DNA of 64,000 bases from Luscinia megarhynchos. Taxonomy: Eukaryota; Chordata; Aves; Passeriformes; Turdidae. Under the pieces are notes generated by a model. That model ran no database searches. It saw only the letters and a list, made by a program, of their open reading frames with translations, and was not told where the DNA came from. Shown here one piece after another: positions 35,101-46,340 of the stretch. Numbering within the stretch: the first letter of the stretch is position 1; the number at the start of each line of letters is the position of its first letter. The translations under genes and the position numbers were made by a program. Location of the stretch: positions 15,293,056-15,357,055 of the forward strand of contig JAPFBE010000013.1 in the NCBI GenBank assembly GCA_034336665.1, read 5' to 3'.

Positions 35101-36310
35101 AAAATTAGGTGGAATTGCTAGGGAACAGGACCTGTCTGGAAATAGTGTGTGATTAAACTCAGAAAACATATTCACTTGAGTTGCAAAATATTTATGTCTG
35201 CAGGAAACCTGATGGACAGCCTGAAAGCAGAATTACCCTTTCACTGACATTTTTGTCATAAGGGTTGTTGTTTAGTTTGGTTTTTTAATTCCTCCCCACA
35301 GCAGCTCTCTTAAAGTCTGTTTGTCTATACTGTTTTTATACTGTGACGTTTTGGGATTTTTATTTGGTTGGTTAGCTTGGGTTTGGGGTTTTTTTGGTTT
35401 AGTATTAAGAAAGGTGAAGGAATGAGGCTGTTGTATACTCATTTGGTTTTTTCTATTTTGCAGGAATTCAAAATAGGACAAATATAATCTCCTACTCCCA
35501 CTAAAGCCACACTTGAGAGGAAACCAAGACTACTCTAAAACGAGCCTCACCAGCTGGGACGTGACTGCCAGAAACCCATTCCTCTATGAGCAGAGGAAGT
35601 GTGTCATATCCATCTGTATCATGAAGCAGGGAATTATATCCTGAATTTGTCATCTGAAAGTCTGGTATTTAGTGGTCTTCTCTGGAAATATTATTCTGAA
35701 AGTTCTCCTAAAAACAAGCTGCTAGTATATTGTTCTCAACTACTGAATCTCTTCCTAATAAGAAAACCAAATGTCAAAGTAAACACTGAGGAAACATGCC
35801 AAGGTGTAAGATAAGAACTGTTGTAATTTTTAAGCTAGAGCTTAGAAATGGAGCCTTGCCCAAACTAAATACAGACCAGAGAATACTGCTATAATGACTC
35901 TTCCAGAATTAATTACTATCTTTACTATAAACAAAGCAATAAAAATTGAAACCAAGTGCTTGTTCCTGTAAAGTTTCCCCAAAACTGAAATTCCTGCATA
36001 GTACTTACTTCCCAGCCTTCCAGGACATATTTGGCCACCAAAATTTGTGTTTCTCATACCCACATATTATAGCTGATCAGCCAAGCTGCTATTTTGCACT
36101 TACCAGACCTGATTCTAAGGTATTTGTAGCAACTATCAAATTCAAAAGGTAACAATCAGGGAATCCTAAATTCCTACCCAGGGTATTAAGTGATCTCCAG
36201 CTTGTAGCAAACGGGTATTTTGAACCTGTTTTGGAGTACTTGTCTAACATATTAAGCACATTGAGGTTCAGCATTTTTTGGAGCACAGACAGCTGGCTGT
36301 GTTCAGACAC
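29156..36310. other. Intergenic, no gene recognised
   Basis: A poly-A run of 28 at 31,934-31,961 and short A/T tracts are present. Some frames reach about 115 codons but none has protein character. No tRNA, LTR pair or CR1 was recognised here. Confidence 0.45.
31934..31961 (+). repeat. Poly-A tract (28 A)
   Basis: A homopolymer of 28 A preceded by a C-run. It could be the tail of a retroposed sequence on the + strand, but no source element was recognised upstream. Confidence 0.9.
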
Positions 36311-36415
36311 AAACAGAATCAGAGTCATTAAGGTTGGAATAGACCTCCAAGATCATCAAATCCAACCTTTGACTGAACACCACCTTGCCAAGTAAACCAT
36401 AACACTAAGAGCAGT
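36311..36415 (-). repeat. CR1-type LINE 3' fragment
   Basis: The + strand reads agaatcagagtcattaaggt, tggaatagacctccaagatc and aatccaacctttgactgaac, the inverted 3' end of a CR1 subfamily. Only about 105 bp is present. Confidence 0.8.
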
Positions 36416-39400
36416 GCTGGTTACATTTGAGCTCCATAAAAATCTCCACTTGAAGGAGAATCTGAATGTTTTGATTTCCAAACAGGAAAAACTCATTTCT
36501 ATGCTGGTGCTTTCTGCAGAATGGAATTTTTTCTGGCCTAGTCTCTTCTTCTATGACTCTTCAAGTTTTCTTCTACCAGGCTAACTTATTCTGTTCAGCT
36601 CTCTTATTTATTCAATTTCATATCTACTCAATTAGAAGCCCCAATTTTTCCCTCTTGTAACAGTTTTTTTAAACACAAACATACTATTTGAATATTTCTG
36701 AAGCCTTCCACATGGCAAAACCTGTATAAGCTACCCAAAAGAGATCAACATACCAATTTCTAAAAACAAAACCAACCAACCAACCAACCAACCAAAAAAC
36801 CCCAACCATTCTGGCCTCTATATGCATTTACAAAGTAGTCCTTCCTCACAGGTTACCACAAGCCTCTAGAAAAAATGCAAGCGTGGAATTTTATCCCCCT
36901 GCAGACTGATACACCTTGATAATTAACTATAAAGGTTTTTAATTGGCCAGGCTGAAATATGAGTATCCTGCAAGCCATGAAATAAGCAACTGATGCTGTG
37001 GAAAGCATTCAAGTGAAGACACATAAATGACAGGTAAGTCACAGGAATTTATTCAGGCTAATAACCTTTATTTTGCTTCTACCCAGGCACTTGGCTTCTT
37101 AACTGGACTGCTTTACCTCAGTGTGGTCTATAGCTAATCTCTTTTAGTTGTTTAGTTTAGATTTAACTTTTCATCAGATGAGCAGCACCAAGAAGCTTCA
37201 GGCATGAGAGAATTTATGCCTGGTGATTATTTGCAGCCTGCTCATTGCACTTACATGGAATGATAGGCATATCTGGGTTTGCCTGCCTACTTGGTAGAGG
37301 ATGAGATGTGAGTTTTCCAAAGCTTGTGTGTCAGCACTTGCCACAAAGGCTGCTCATTTTGATTCCAAACAAGTCACTAATCCACAAATGTTGTGAAGAC
37401 TTCACTTGGGACATTTTCAGAGAGAACCAAAATGTGTGTATGCTTTTTAACTGGTACACAAGACAAGTGCCTGAGGGATGGGACATCAACTTTCAGCCCC
37501 AGATACCTGATTCCCAAGTATCTACCATGAAAAGGAACAAAAATAAAAGCAAAACAAAACTTAACCATACTCTCAGAAGCAAAAACACTTGGAAGAAGCT
37601 TTGTCAGAGATGGCTCTCCAGCCACCCAGATGAAAACCTACTGTTTTACTTTAAAAGCTGAGCATTTTGTCAAGCCTGGAGAGGCTGTACTTGATATCTA
37701 GTGCAGAATGAAAAGAAGTACTGAAACCCCAGACAGACCCTGGTACTCTTGAGCCAGTGCTATTAGCTCTCTATTGTGCTGTTACAAACAGCATGTCCAA
37801 AAATATGTGTGTAGGCACTGCATCTCATGTCAGCCAGTCTGAGAACAGTGGAGGGCAAAACCAGAAAAGGGCTTTCTGAAAGATAGTTCTGCCTTTTATG
37901 ACCAACTACAACCAGTGCTTTAAAAAGCATAAACATATTTTACAGATGATCAAGTAATAAACGAGTCACCACAAAACCAGGCTAAGAAGTTTTGGGGATT
38001 TCCTCATCACAATACTTGTGGAGTGGTAACACACTGTAAATATAAGTGTTAAAAATTACCATAGCTTCACAGATATTCTTAGTATTCTAAGGATGGCCAG
38101 GAAAGTGCCACATACATGGAATGATATACAAGATGAACTGTAAGCAACTCTTAGCCAACAGCAGAAGAGAGTATTCTGGGAGAGAAAAAAAGAATCAGAT
38201 GGTGATGAAGTGATCTAACTGTGCCACCACTGAAGTTTTACAGCAAACTAATTAATGATGCCTTCAGAGAAACAGATGTAAATTAAAAAGACAGACTGTA
38301 CATTTTACTAAGATGGTCACTGTAGGAAGGAATATGATCAGTTGGTCAAAATTATTCTGAATAAAGTAATGCTACCTTTTTTTAAAACTGATCCAAGTCA
38401 GTGCATTACATTTTTGAAACTCAAGACCAAAGAGCAACTGAAAAGATGCAGACTATGGCTGGTAAAACCTAGACTACACTAAAAGAACAGAGACTTAATG
38501 ACTTACTGCAGAAATCACATTCTGGCATTAACATTAATTGAAACCCATGAAAACCTGGAAGGAACACAAACAACTGATGTCATTCAAATCCTGCTTTTCT
38601 TGAGAAACTTTAATCCAACAAACATCCACTACTAAATGATGCTTATCTAATTGATGCCCTCTCTCCCACTGAGCAGGGATTTATGTTAAGTCTTGGCCTT
38701 GTGACATGCTGGCACACATGTGAGGCCAGGAATCTTGACGTCTTCCCAGGCAGCAGGACATGAGAGCTCACTTCTCTTGGAGACACTGAGGGACTTCAAG
38801 CTTTGAGCCTTTAGCTAAGGAAAGAGAGGCACAGTGCTTTCAGTTGAAACTAATGCTTTTCTGTGTCTTATGCTTTCCTTACAGGGCAGGGGAGGGGGAT
38901 CTGTTCAGTTTCCCAGATGTAGGCTCTGTTGTTGTGCATCACAGCAGTGCCTCCACAGCAGGAAATCGTGTCTTGCATGACCCATGTCATGGCACAAGGA
39001 TACCTGACATGGCCTGGGGGCTCCAAGCCTGATACCTAGTGTGTGGTGCAGGCTGTGAGAAACCTGCTGTCACTGCCTGCCAGGGATGGCCCTGTTACAA
39101 ACTACCACTGAACCCACATAAGGGCATTGCCCAGGGAGCTGCTAATATCCACAGGCCAGAGTCATGCCAGGACACATTAACATCCTCAGCCTACTCTAAA
39201 CCTGAACAACTGGTCTTGTCAAGCTGGGTTTCACTGAGTGACACTGGTCCAGCTTCAGGCCCCAGTGCAGACACAGCATCCTAGTGTGGTTCTCATCTGC
39301 CATGCAATGAAGGGGCTTCAAAACACTGCAGGGCAGCACCTGTGCTTTTTGGCACTCTCTTTTCCTGGTCAATCCCAGATCTGCTCTAGGGGGTAATCCC

Positions 39401-40652
39401 AAAGCTCTATCAGATCACCTCTACCTCAAGGTCTCTCCTGCAAGGTGTGCTTAGTACAAGCTCCTTTGTGCTTGGAATGGCTGCTCTAGAATAAAGATAC
39501 ATCTTTCTTGTGAGCATTTAATCTTTTTCCTCTGATCCTTTAAAAAGCAGTATTTAAGAAAGAACTCCTTGCACTTTAACTTCCAGGTTAGTCTGAAAAT
39601 TCAACAAGAAATTTTATCTTCTGAATTTTTTATAGGATCAATGAAAGTCTCACACACATTTTACAATTAAGACATTGTATCTGGGGTGCAAGAACTGTTA
39701 ATTTCTCTTTCTATTCAGTGAAAACTTTTGTGTCTCTGGCAGTAGTAGATTCAATAGGCCAAACCCTCTTAATAGTAGATGCTGTAGGTCTAAGCTCACA
39801 ACAGACAGGTGTGATACTCCTTGAAACCTTTCTTTACTTAATTATTGCCCTGAAACAAGTATCTTAATAGCCAAGAACTGAGTTAGTATGTGCTGGTGTA
39901 TTAGTGGAATTCAAAGCCAGACATAGAATTTGGATTTAGCTAAACAACAGTGAAATTACCAATGACCATAAAATTTCTGTGATTTCTGAAGCTTATGGCT
40001 TCCCCCCCACCCCGACTTTTTCTGTTCATTATGTTACTACTAATTAAGACTAGAGAATTGAATTGAGCCATGACCAGGTTATTATACACTCACAGATGTT
40101 ACACTGACTTCAACTTCTCCTTAATTCATCACTAGGAAGCACACTCATGTACCTAATTTGAGCACACTTCATCATATTACCCTGTTTGTCTTAAATAATG
40201 CAAAGATGGTGCCATCTCAGTAGAAAATGCTTCCCCTGACTTCACTCTGCATGAGTGGGTTTCTCTCCAATGTCTACTTCACCTGCCAAAAATTATCTGA
40301 GCATACTGCACTTTGTGAGCAGGAAAATGTGAAAGATAAGTGAATTATTTCTGCTGATACTGCTACCTCAAAGCAAACCAAGAGCAGCATGTCCTGCTCT
40401 GCTTGAATCCTTCCCTCAATTTTCAGCCTTGGATTGTCCCTCGGCAGTGGAAAAACAGCTCTTAAACTTACATGCAACTGAGGCAACCTCTAAAAACTGT
40501 AAACATTACTATTATTATTATTATTATTATGTTGTCCAATATGACACTCATACCCCCAGTGGTATCCCAACAAAACCTCATTCTTCTCTGCAGGTGATCA
40601 GACCTTGTTATGGGCTCTAGGAAAACCATGTTTTCACACATTGGTGACTCAC
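36416..40652. other. Intergenic / possible CD200 3' UTR, nothing firm
   Basis: An (ACCA)n run lies at about 36,770-36,796. If the donor after the CD200 transmembrane exon is used, a 3' UTR exon should lie in this stretch on the - strand, but I could not place it. No other gene was recognised. Confidence 0.4.
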
Positions 40653-40763
40653 CACTTCAACTCCTCCTGCATGGGATCTTCCTCCAGAACAGCATAATCA
40701 GAACTATGATGACTACTATAAGCACTGGAATAATCACCAACCAAAGCAGAGATGATCCCTCTT
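40653..40763 (-). CDS. CD200: CD200 exon: transmembrane segment and short tail
   Basis: Acceptor ttttcacag is followed by EEGSSLLWLVIIPVLIVVII and LIMLFWRKIPCRRS, then TGA at 40659-40657. A consensus donor gtgagt follows only four bases after the stop. Measured to that donor the exon is 111 bp with phase-1 ends, like the homologous exon of the neighbouring paralogue. The stop therefore sits inside an exon that was once read through. Confidence 0.88.
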
Positions 40764-43700
40764 CTGTGAAAATCAAACAACAAAACACCCACATCAAATT
40801 AATCTAGCCTATTGAGAAAAAAAGCAAAACGAGCCAAGAGGATGTCTGATTAATGACATATAACTCTGATATAGTTAAAGGTATTGCTAAGGTAAATGAA
40901 AGCAGCAATTGCTCAAAAGAGAGAATAAACCTATGTATCTTCAAAAATAAACTACTTGCCCACAGAAAATGTGAAGACAAGATGTGTTCATGGCAAAGAA
41001 CCCTGCCATTCCCATACCTGATACCGTGGTTGGCATACATACACACACACTTCATACAAGTCTTAACACTTTCAGAAGAGATTTTTTGTTCACCCAGAAT
41101 TTTATTATTTTTACTTTTAAACACTTAACACTGTTGAAAAGGCAACATTAATCTTAAGAAAAGAGGACAGGTTATGTTTTGCTGCCTGGAGATAGCTCTA
41201 CCCAACAGCTGAGTGTAAATGTTCCTCCCTGGTTAGACATTAGCCACTTCATTTGGCTGCTATTAATCAAAATATTATACAAAGGCTAATTTCACTGACA
41301 TTAGCTGAAAAATTGTATGATTTGAAATTTATTTGACTCAAGCCATAACTATTATGTCTTTTAACAAAGATATGTTGAACTATTCCTTTGAACTTCTTGT
41401 CGTCTAAAATATAAGATTGTTAAAATAACAAGCTGTTAGCTGTTTTTGTATCCACTTAGAAAGAAATAACAACAGTCTTAGTTTTCTGGTTTCTGAGAAA
41501 CACATTTTAAATGATCAAAACAAAATAATATTGGAGATAGGATAAAAAGATTATTATGCTCTTTCAGAATTGTAATGTAATTCAGAATGAAAAACTAAAT
41601 TGCTTTTGGACTGTTTAGAGAGCAGATATTAAAAATCACATCCTGTTCTTTACTACTATTCCTATAACAATCACTTCTCGGGTATGCAATTTCAGAATTA
41701 ACCCACAGCTACAACCTGCTTTTTCTGTTTTGCTAATTTACAATTGGTCTTCAATTTAAGGCTCTGGATATAGAGACGTGAATTTTAAATCACCCAAGTC
41801 AATGCTCCTGTATGAACTAAGAATTGTACTTCAGCTGTTCCTTATCTGCAGAAGCAGGGTCAAAGTCTTTCCAGAGAACAGAATGTTACAAGAAGAAATA
41901 AAATTAACACTACAAGATACTCATGTGTTACATTAATGTACTGAAGATTTCTGTATAAACCAAATGTAAGAATCTTCAATTGACCCCCTCCCTGTATGCC
42001 TGAAAGTACTATTCCTCCCTGACCATTAAGAAAGTGGACATGTACCTTAGCAAATAATCAGAGAAATGAAATCATAGTATAGTGGTTAAATACAACAAAA
42101 CATGCAGTAAGTTGAACTGAAACATTTGATTCACAGAAAGTTTGCTATGAATTTCAAAATTTCAAAATTTCATCAAGCAACCCATAGAGTTTCTACTCAT
42201 CTTTCTACTCACAGGTATCAGCTGACACATTTATATTTATTTTTAGACTACTAAAATTATGAAGGCCTACGTGGAAACCTGATTAGTCTGGCTTTTTTTT
42301 TCCTCTTGGATAGGACTCCAATATGTAAGTACCTCAAAGACAACAATGGATGCAAATAGGATTTCCTGACATATACACATCTCATTCCCTCCTCTTCCCA
42401 GAAGATTCCTATCCAAATGTGCTACTGCAAACATGGAAGCCAAGAAAAAGCTAGCAAGTTGCTTGTACTGCTTACCTACCTCCTTTTATTTTCACAGGCA
42501 ATTCAACTGCTTCATTTATGTTTCTTACTGTGCAGGTCAAATCCTGTGCGCTGATGCTCTGAATGTTGTAGATTTCCAGTTTACTGGTGATGGACACAAT
42601 CCCATTTTTGTGCTTGACTGTCTTCTGTGTAGGAGTAGAATTGAACAGGTTGTTCCAGGTGATGGTGGGCTCTGGGAAGCCATGAGCATTACAGGTGACT
42701 ATCAAATGATCTTCAGAAATGTTGTGATGGACAGATGCATTGAGACCTTCCAACACACAAATGAGACAAGTCATCACCACAGTGAGCACCTGGTCATCAC
42801 CAGTAGTGGTAGCCTAACCATTACAAACCAGAGCAAAGCTGACTGGATTCACACTGAGCCCAATGGCAAGGAAGAGTTCCTTGGGTTAGGTCCCCACCAT
42901 GACTCGATACTCCTTCCCCCACACTGGAGTTTTATACTGTTGTAATCAATCATGCAAGACTCTATTTTCTTCATGTGGGAAAAGCCAATTCTTTATTCAC
43001 ATAATGTATTTTTATATAGTTTTTACAGACTTTGTGTTTAGTTGGTTATTAGTTTTCTTACTACCTCATTTATTGGTCAGAAGCTGATTTTGTGTGTATG
43101 TGCTAAGGTTCAAGTGTTTACATTTTTCCTTTGTGAATTCTCATGGGAAAAAACCTTATTGTTTACACACGTGCATTTATTTTGCACCCAGGAATACGTT
43201 GTTGTGTTAATGATCTTTTCATACTAAGATTGTTTTCACATGGGAACTTGAAAACTGCCTGTGCTAGCTTTAATTCAGCAGAGCAGGCCTGATTTTATGA
43301 GGTCTTTCTTTTTTCATTTCTTTACCCCAAAGATCTCCCTCAATCTAAAATCCGAGTATTAAGATACTCTATTAAGTAAAATAATTTCTTGGTCCTATCT
43401 GCTAATTCCCTATCACTGGTAGGGTTTGGCAGAGCAGCACTGGGGTTGTACCTTGCACCAAAAGGAAACTGCAACTGGAAATCTTGGTTTGCCCAAGTTC
43501 CATCTGGGAGTGATCAGGGACTTACAAAGATTCTACTCCTTGCTTTTCAGCTGCTACTCAGGGAATAACAAGTAAGGGCCAAAACAACCACAATAGTCTT
43601 GATGACCCACAGAGTTTTGTGAGTTAGAATTTTGCTCACTGCAGTAGTGCTCTGTTTCTACATCATATTCCACCAAGGGATGTTCCTATCACTGCAGTTC

Positions 43701-44933
43701 TTGCATCTACTCAAGGAAATACTGTGGGTGAGAAAACATCTCTTACTTCACTAGACACACATCCCTGCAGAGAACCTCACCAAAAACACTCAGGTGGATA
43801 TTTCCTGACAAGGAGCCCACAGGGAAAACACTGAAGACACACTTGTAGTGTCCTGAATCTTCCATTCTAGTGTCCCAAAGAGTTATGCTTGTCTTGTTAA
43901 GTTCTAAACTTGTGAAATTCATTCTGCCTTTATAGGGCTCGTGAATCTTTAGTCCGTTTGCTTTACTGTATGTAGCTATATTATCATTTGATCCTTCTGA
44001 GTCCTTTTGCCACGTCACTTGCACAACATCCATGGAGTTTATCAGGGTACAGCTCAGAGTTGCACTGTCACCCATCCTCACTTCTGTGTATTCAGCCTGT
44101 GGAACCACTGCAATGAAAGCAAACAGTTTATGAAATGGGCAGATATCACACATATTCAGAGCTTAATGTTGATTCTAAGGCCTGGATTACCTACAGACAC
44201 AATCCCTTCAGTTACATACTGTTTCTATGGCTTTCCCCTACAAAAGAGTCCATCTCCTGCATAGTCCTAGAAATCAATGAAGTTATGTTTGTTTACACTG
44301 ACTGAGGCTTTAGCTTTCTTCTAAGCTGTTTAAAAGCCAAAACCACTTACCTATTTCCGTACCCATATCTGCAGACTTCCTTCTTAAATCAGCCCATCAC
44401 GCCCTGTGCTTAGCAAATACTCAATTTTTGTTCCCTAAGAGCTAGAGGAAGTTTCAATGCATAAGAGAAGTACACGCCAAGCCATTATCAGAGAAGCAAA
44501 CATCAAAATGCCTTTAAAAGGCTTTTTGAACTGTAGTTTCAGAGTCCATGGTGCATTTGAGATGAAGGGAAGGAAGTTCTTTAGGGATGCCCCACTCTTG
44601 GAAGCTGTCAACTCAGGTTAACAATGGTGTCCAGTGTCACTGTAGATATGGGATGCTTCTTGTCCCTCCCATCTCTAAATGCTGCTCTAGGAGATTTTGT
44701 GTCACAACTACCAGCTCCATGTCTCTGTCTCAGCTGTGTAAGTTAAACAGCACCAGCAATCTGTATTTCACCTATTACTCTGCTGAAGCCTCAGAAATTT
44801 GAAACCAGTTCCCCAAACAATTTTAAGAAGATTTCAGGAAATTCAACTTACCATCTGCCTTTCCAAGCCCGGAATATGCCAAACACAAAACCAGAACTCG
44901 TAAAGTCATTTTGGAAGAAAAAATCTGATTCAC
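40653..44933 (-). CDS. CD200: CD200 (OX-2 membrane glycoprotein)
   Basis: CD200 is a type I membrane glycoprotein whose N-terminal V domain engages the inhibitory receptor CD200R on myeloid and lymphoid cells. Four exons on the - strand are 44933-44852 (leader), 44107-43781 (Ig-V), 42746-42480 (Ig-C2) and 40763-40653 (transmembrane). The internal Ig and TM junctions are phase 1. From ATG 44909-44907 to TGA 40659-40657 they encode 252 residues, against 278 in human. The V domain shows TLSC, VTWQK and HYKC. The C2 domain has SEDHLIVTC, sharing SEDHL with mammalian CD200, and LTCTV. NxS/T sites include NFTS, NKTS, NASV, NISE and NSTP. The membrane segment is LLWLVIIPVLIVVIIVLIML. The tail is only about ten residues (WRKIPCRRS) and has no signalling motif, as usual for CD200. 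A 5' exon probably lies in the CpG-rich block at 46.2 kb. No lesions were found. Confidence 0.92.
40764..42479 (-). other. CD200: CD200 intron (C2 to TM)
   Basis: This AT-rich intron begins gtaggt and ends ttcacag on the - strand. No repeat family or exon-like block was recognised in it. Confidence 0.75.
42480..42746 (-). CDS. CD200: CD200 exon: Ig C2 domain
   Basis: A 267-bp, phase 1-1 exon. It starts after a weak acceptor (gtgttggaag) and ends AAA GGA G before gtaggt. A second donor (gtaagc) lies 4 bp further on, but it would break phase. Cysteines lie in LIVTC and DLTCTV and the tryptophan in TITWNN, with potential N-glycans at NASV, NISE and NSTP. The + strand frame over the same bases is an antisense shadow. 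Confidence 0.93.
42747..43780 (-). other. CD200: CD200 intron (V to C2)
   Basis: Intron with no recognised content other than splice signals. Confidence 0.75.
43781..44107 (-). CDS. CD200: CD200 exon: Ig V domain
   Basis: A phase 1-1 exon of 327 bp between acceptor cattgcag and donor gtgagg. It encodes a V-set domain with B-strand cysteine in SATLSC, the C-strand tryptophan in VQVTWQK, and RMEDSGHYKC at the F strand. The segment VTWQKDSEGSNDNIATYS aligns with the receptor-facing part of mammalian CD200. Confidence 0.95.
44108..44851 (-). other. CD200: CD200 intron (leader to V)
   Basis: Intron between donor gtaagt and acceptor cattgcag. Nothing was recognised in it. Confidence 0.75.
44852..44933 (-). 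CDS. CD200: CD200 exon: signal peptide
   Basis: The exon follows acceptor tctttctttag and ends at GCA GAT G before donor gtaagt. The chosen ATG (44909-44907; A at -3) gives MTLRVLVLCLAYSGLGKAD, a typical leader. The 24 bases before it are open in frame (VNQIFSSK), so a start in the upstream exon is also possible. Confidence 0.88.
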
Positions 44934-46182
44934 CTAAAGAAAGACAAGGCGAGATGACAGATCATCTTCTGGTGATATTGTACATTCAGGGTGCAAAAAT
45001 TAACAGAAGATTTCTCATGTGAAAAAGCGTGTTTTTCTGGGGTCAGACAGCAAGGCTTGACAAATCTTATTGCCCTATTTCCTACAATGGAATTGCAGAC
45101 CTGCCTGGAACTGAAGTTTGTGTTAAATTCAAGTGGAAACATTTTGCAAAAAAATGCCTCTGTAACACACTCTACCCACTGCCGAGTTTTTTTGGCCAGT
45201 GCCTGCAAAACTAGCTGATGCATCTTGGGATCATCCTCTGTCAAGAATGTAAACAAAGCCCAACCTTTTAAAGGTTTTCACTACATGCAAAAAATAAAAG
45301 AGACAATCAACTGAAAAGCATTTTCTGTATTACACAGGTTAAAAAAGAGGACTGGCAAAGAAATAAATAAGAGGAAGAAAAAAGTATTTAAAAACAAATT
45401 GCCAGCGAACTTGCATACACACTGAATACACCCACAAGCAGTAACCGGTTAACTTTTAAACATACTAAAACATGTTAAAACAACTCCTGATATAACTCCC
45501 CAGTTACCAAGAACAAACAGAGACCAAGTTGTTATGTTCAGAAACAAGAACCCATCAGCAATGAGGCAAATGAAAAGTTTGTGTAGTCAGATATTTGAGC
45601 ACAGCTATAAGAAATTCATATAGATATTCCTACAAGCAGGCAGAAATCAAGGGCCAGCATAGCAAGCAGCAGCTACCGAGCCACAGAATTGTTTATAAAG
45701 CAGTAGAAAATGTACCACACCTGCAGGCAAGCAGAGTTTTCAATAACAATCCTTTGCCTCACTACTTTAGCACCCGTTAAAGCCCTTAGTGCACCATCGC
45801 ACTCACCCGGGGTAGCTACAAAAATTCACACAGGCTATAGCGTGTAGCTATAACACAGCAGCTGTACCGGCCACAGAAAAAAGAAGTGTGTTTAGGTCAA
45901 AACCCCAATCACAGGTGCCGCGGGCGGTGGGGAAACAAAAGAAACAAAATACCAAAACGAACAGAAGAAGACGAAAAAAAAAAAAAAAAAAAATAAAAGG
46001 CGTTAACTCTCCTGGCGCCACACGGGGCTCCGAAGGCAGCTGCCGCCGACTGAGCCCGGCACCCGGAGGACCCTCCCGGCAGGGAAAGACGGAGGGGGGA
46101 GAGGCGAGCCGAGAGCGCATCTTTCCATCCTTCCATCCTTCCATCCTTCATCCACCCCCCCGCGGGATCCCGCACTGCTCAC
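44934..46182 (-). other. CD200: CD200 first intron (inferred)
   Basis: It runs from a consensus donor (gcggag then gtgagc) in the CpG-rich block to the leader-exon acceptor (ctttctttag). It includes a 20-A run at about 45,974-45,993. A (CCATCCTT)n-like pyrimidine tract lies at about 46,120-46,150. Confidence 0.55.
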
Positions 46183-46340
46183 CTCCGCCCAAAACCCTCC
46201 TCCGACCTGCGGATGCCTCCGGGGAAGGCGGCTGCTCACGGCCGAGTACATGGGAGCAGGGAGAAAGATGGGAGGAGAGCCCGGGCGGCGGAAACTCCCA
46301 CGCCGCGGCCAGCCGCTTGAGTCCAGCCTCACACATCCAG
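45905..46340 (-). promoter_or_regulatory. CD200: CpG-rich promoter / first exon of CD200
   Basis: This is the densest CpG cluster in the half of the window around it: cgcggccagccgcttgagtc, gagcgcatc, gccgccgactgagcccggc and others. A donor at 46183/46182 (ggcggag then gtgagc, - strand) could end a mostly untranslated first exon. An ATG at 46251-46249 is in frame through that splice to the leader exon, but its context is poor (C at -3). No TATA box is apparent. The transcription start cannot be placed from sequence alone. Confidence 0.65.

Noticed and set aside
42433..42945. 170-codon + strand frame
   Set aside because: Antisense of the CD200 Ig-C2 exon, whose - strand reading has cysteines, tryptophan and family signatures.
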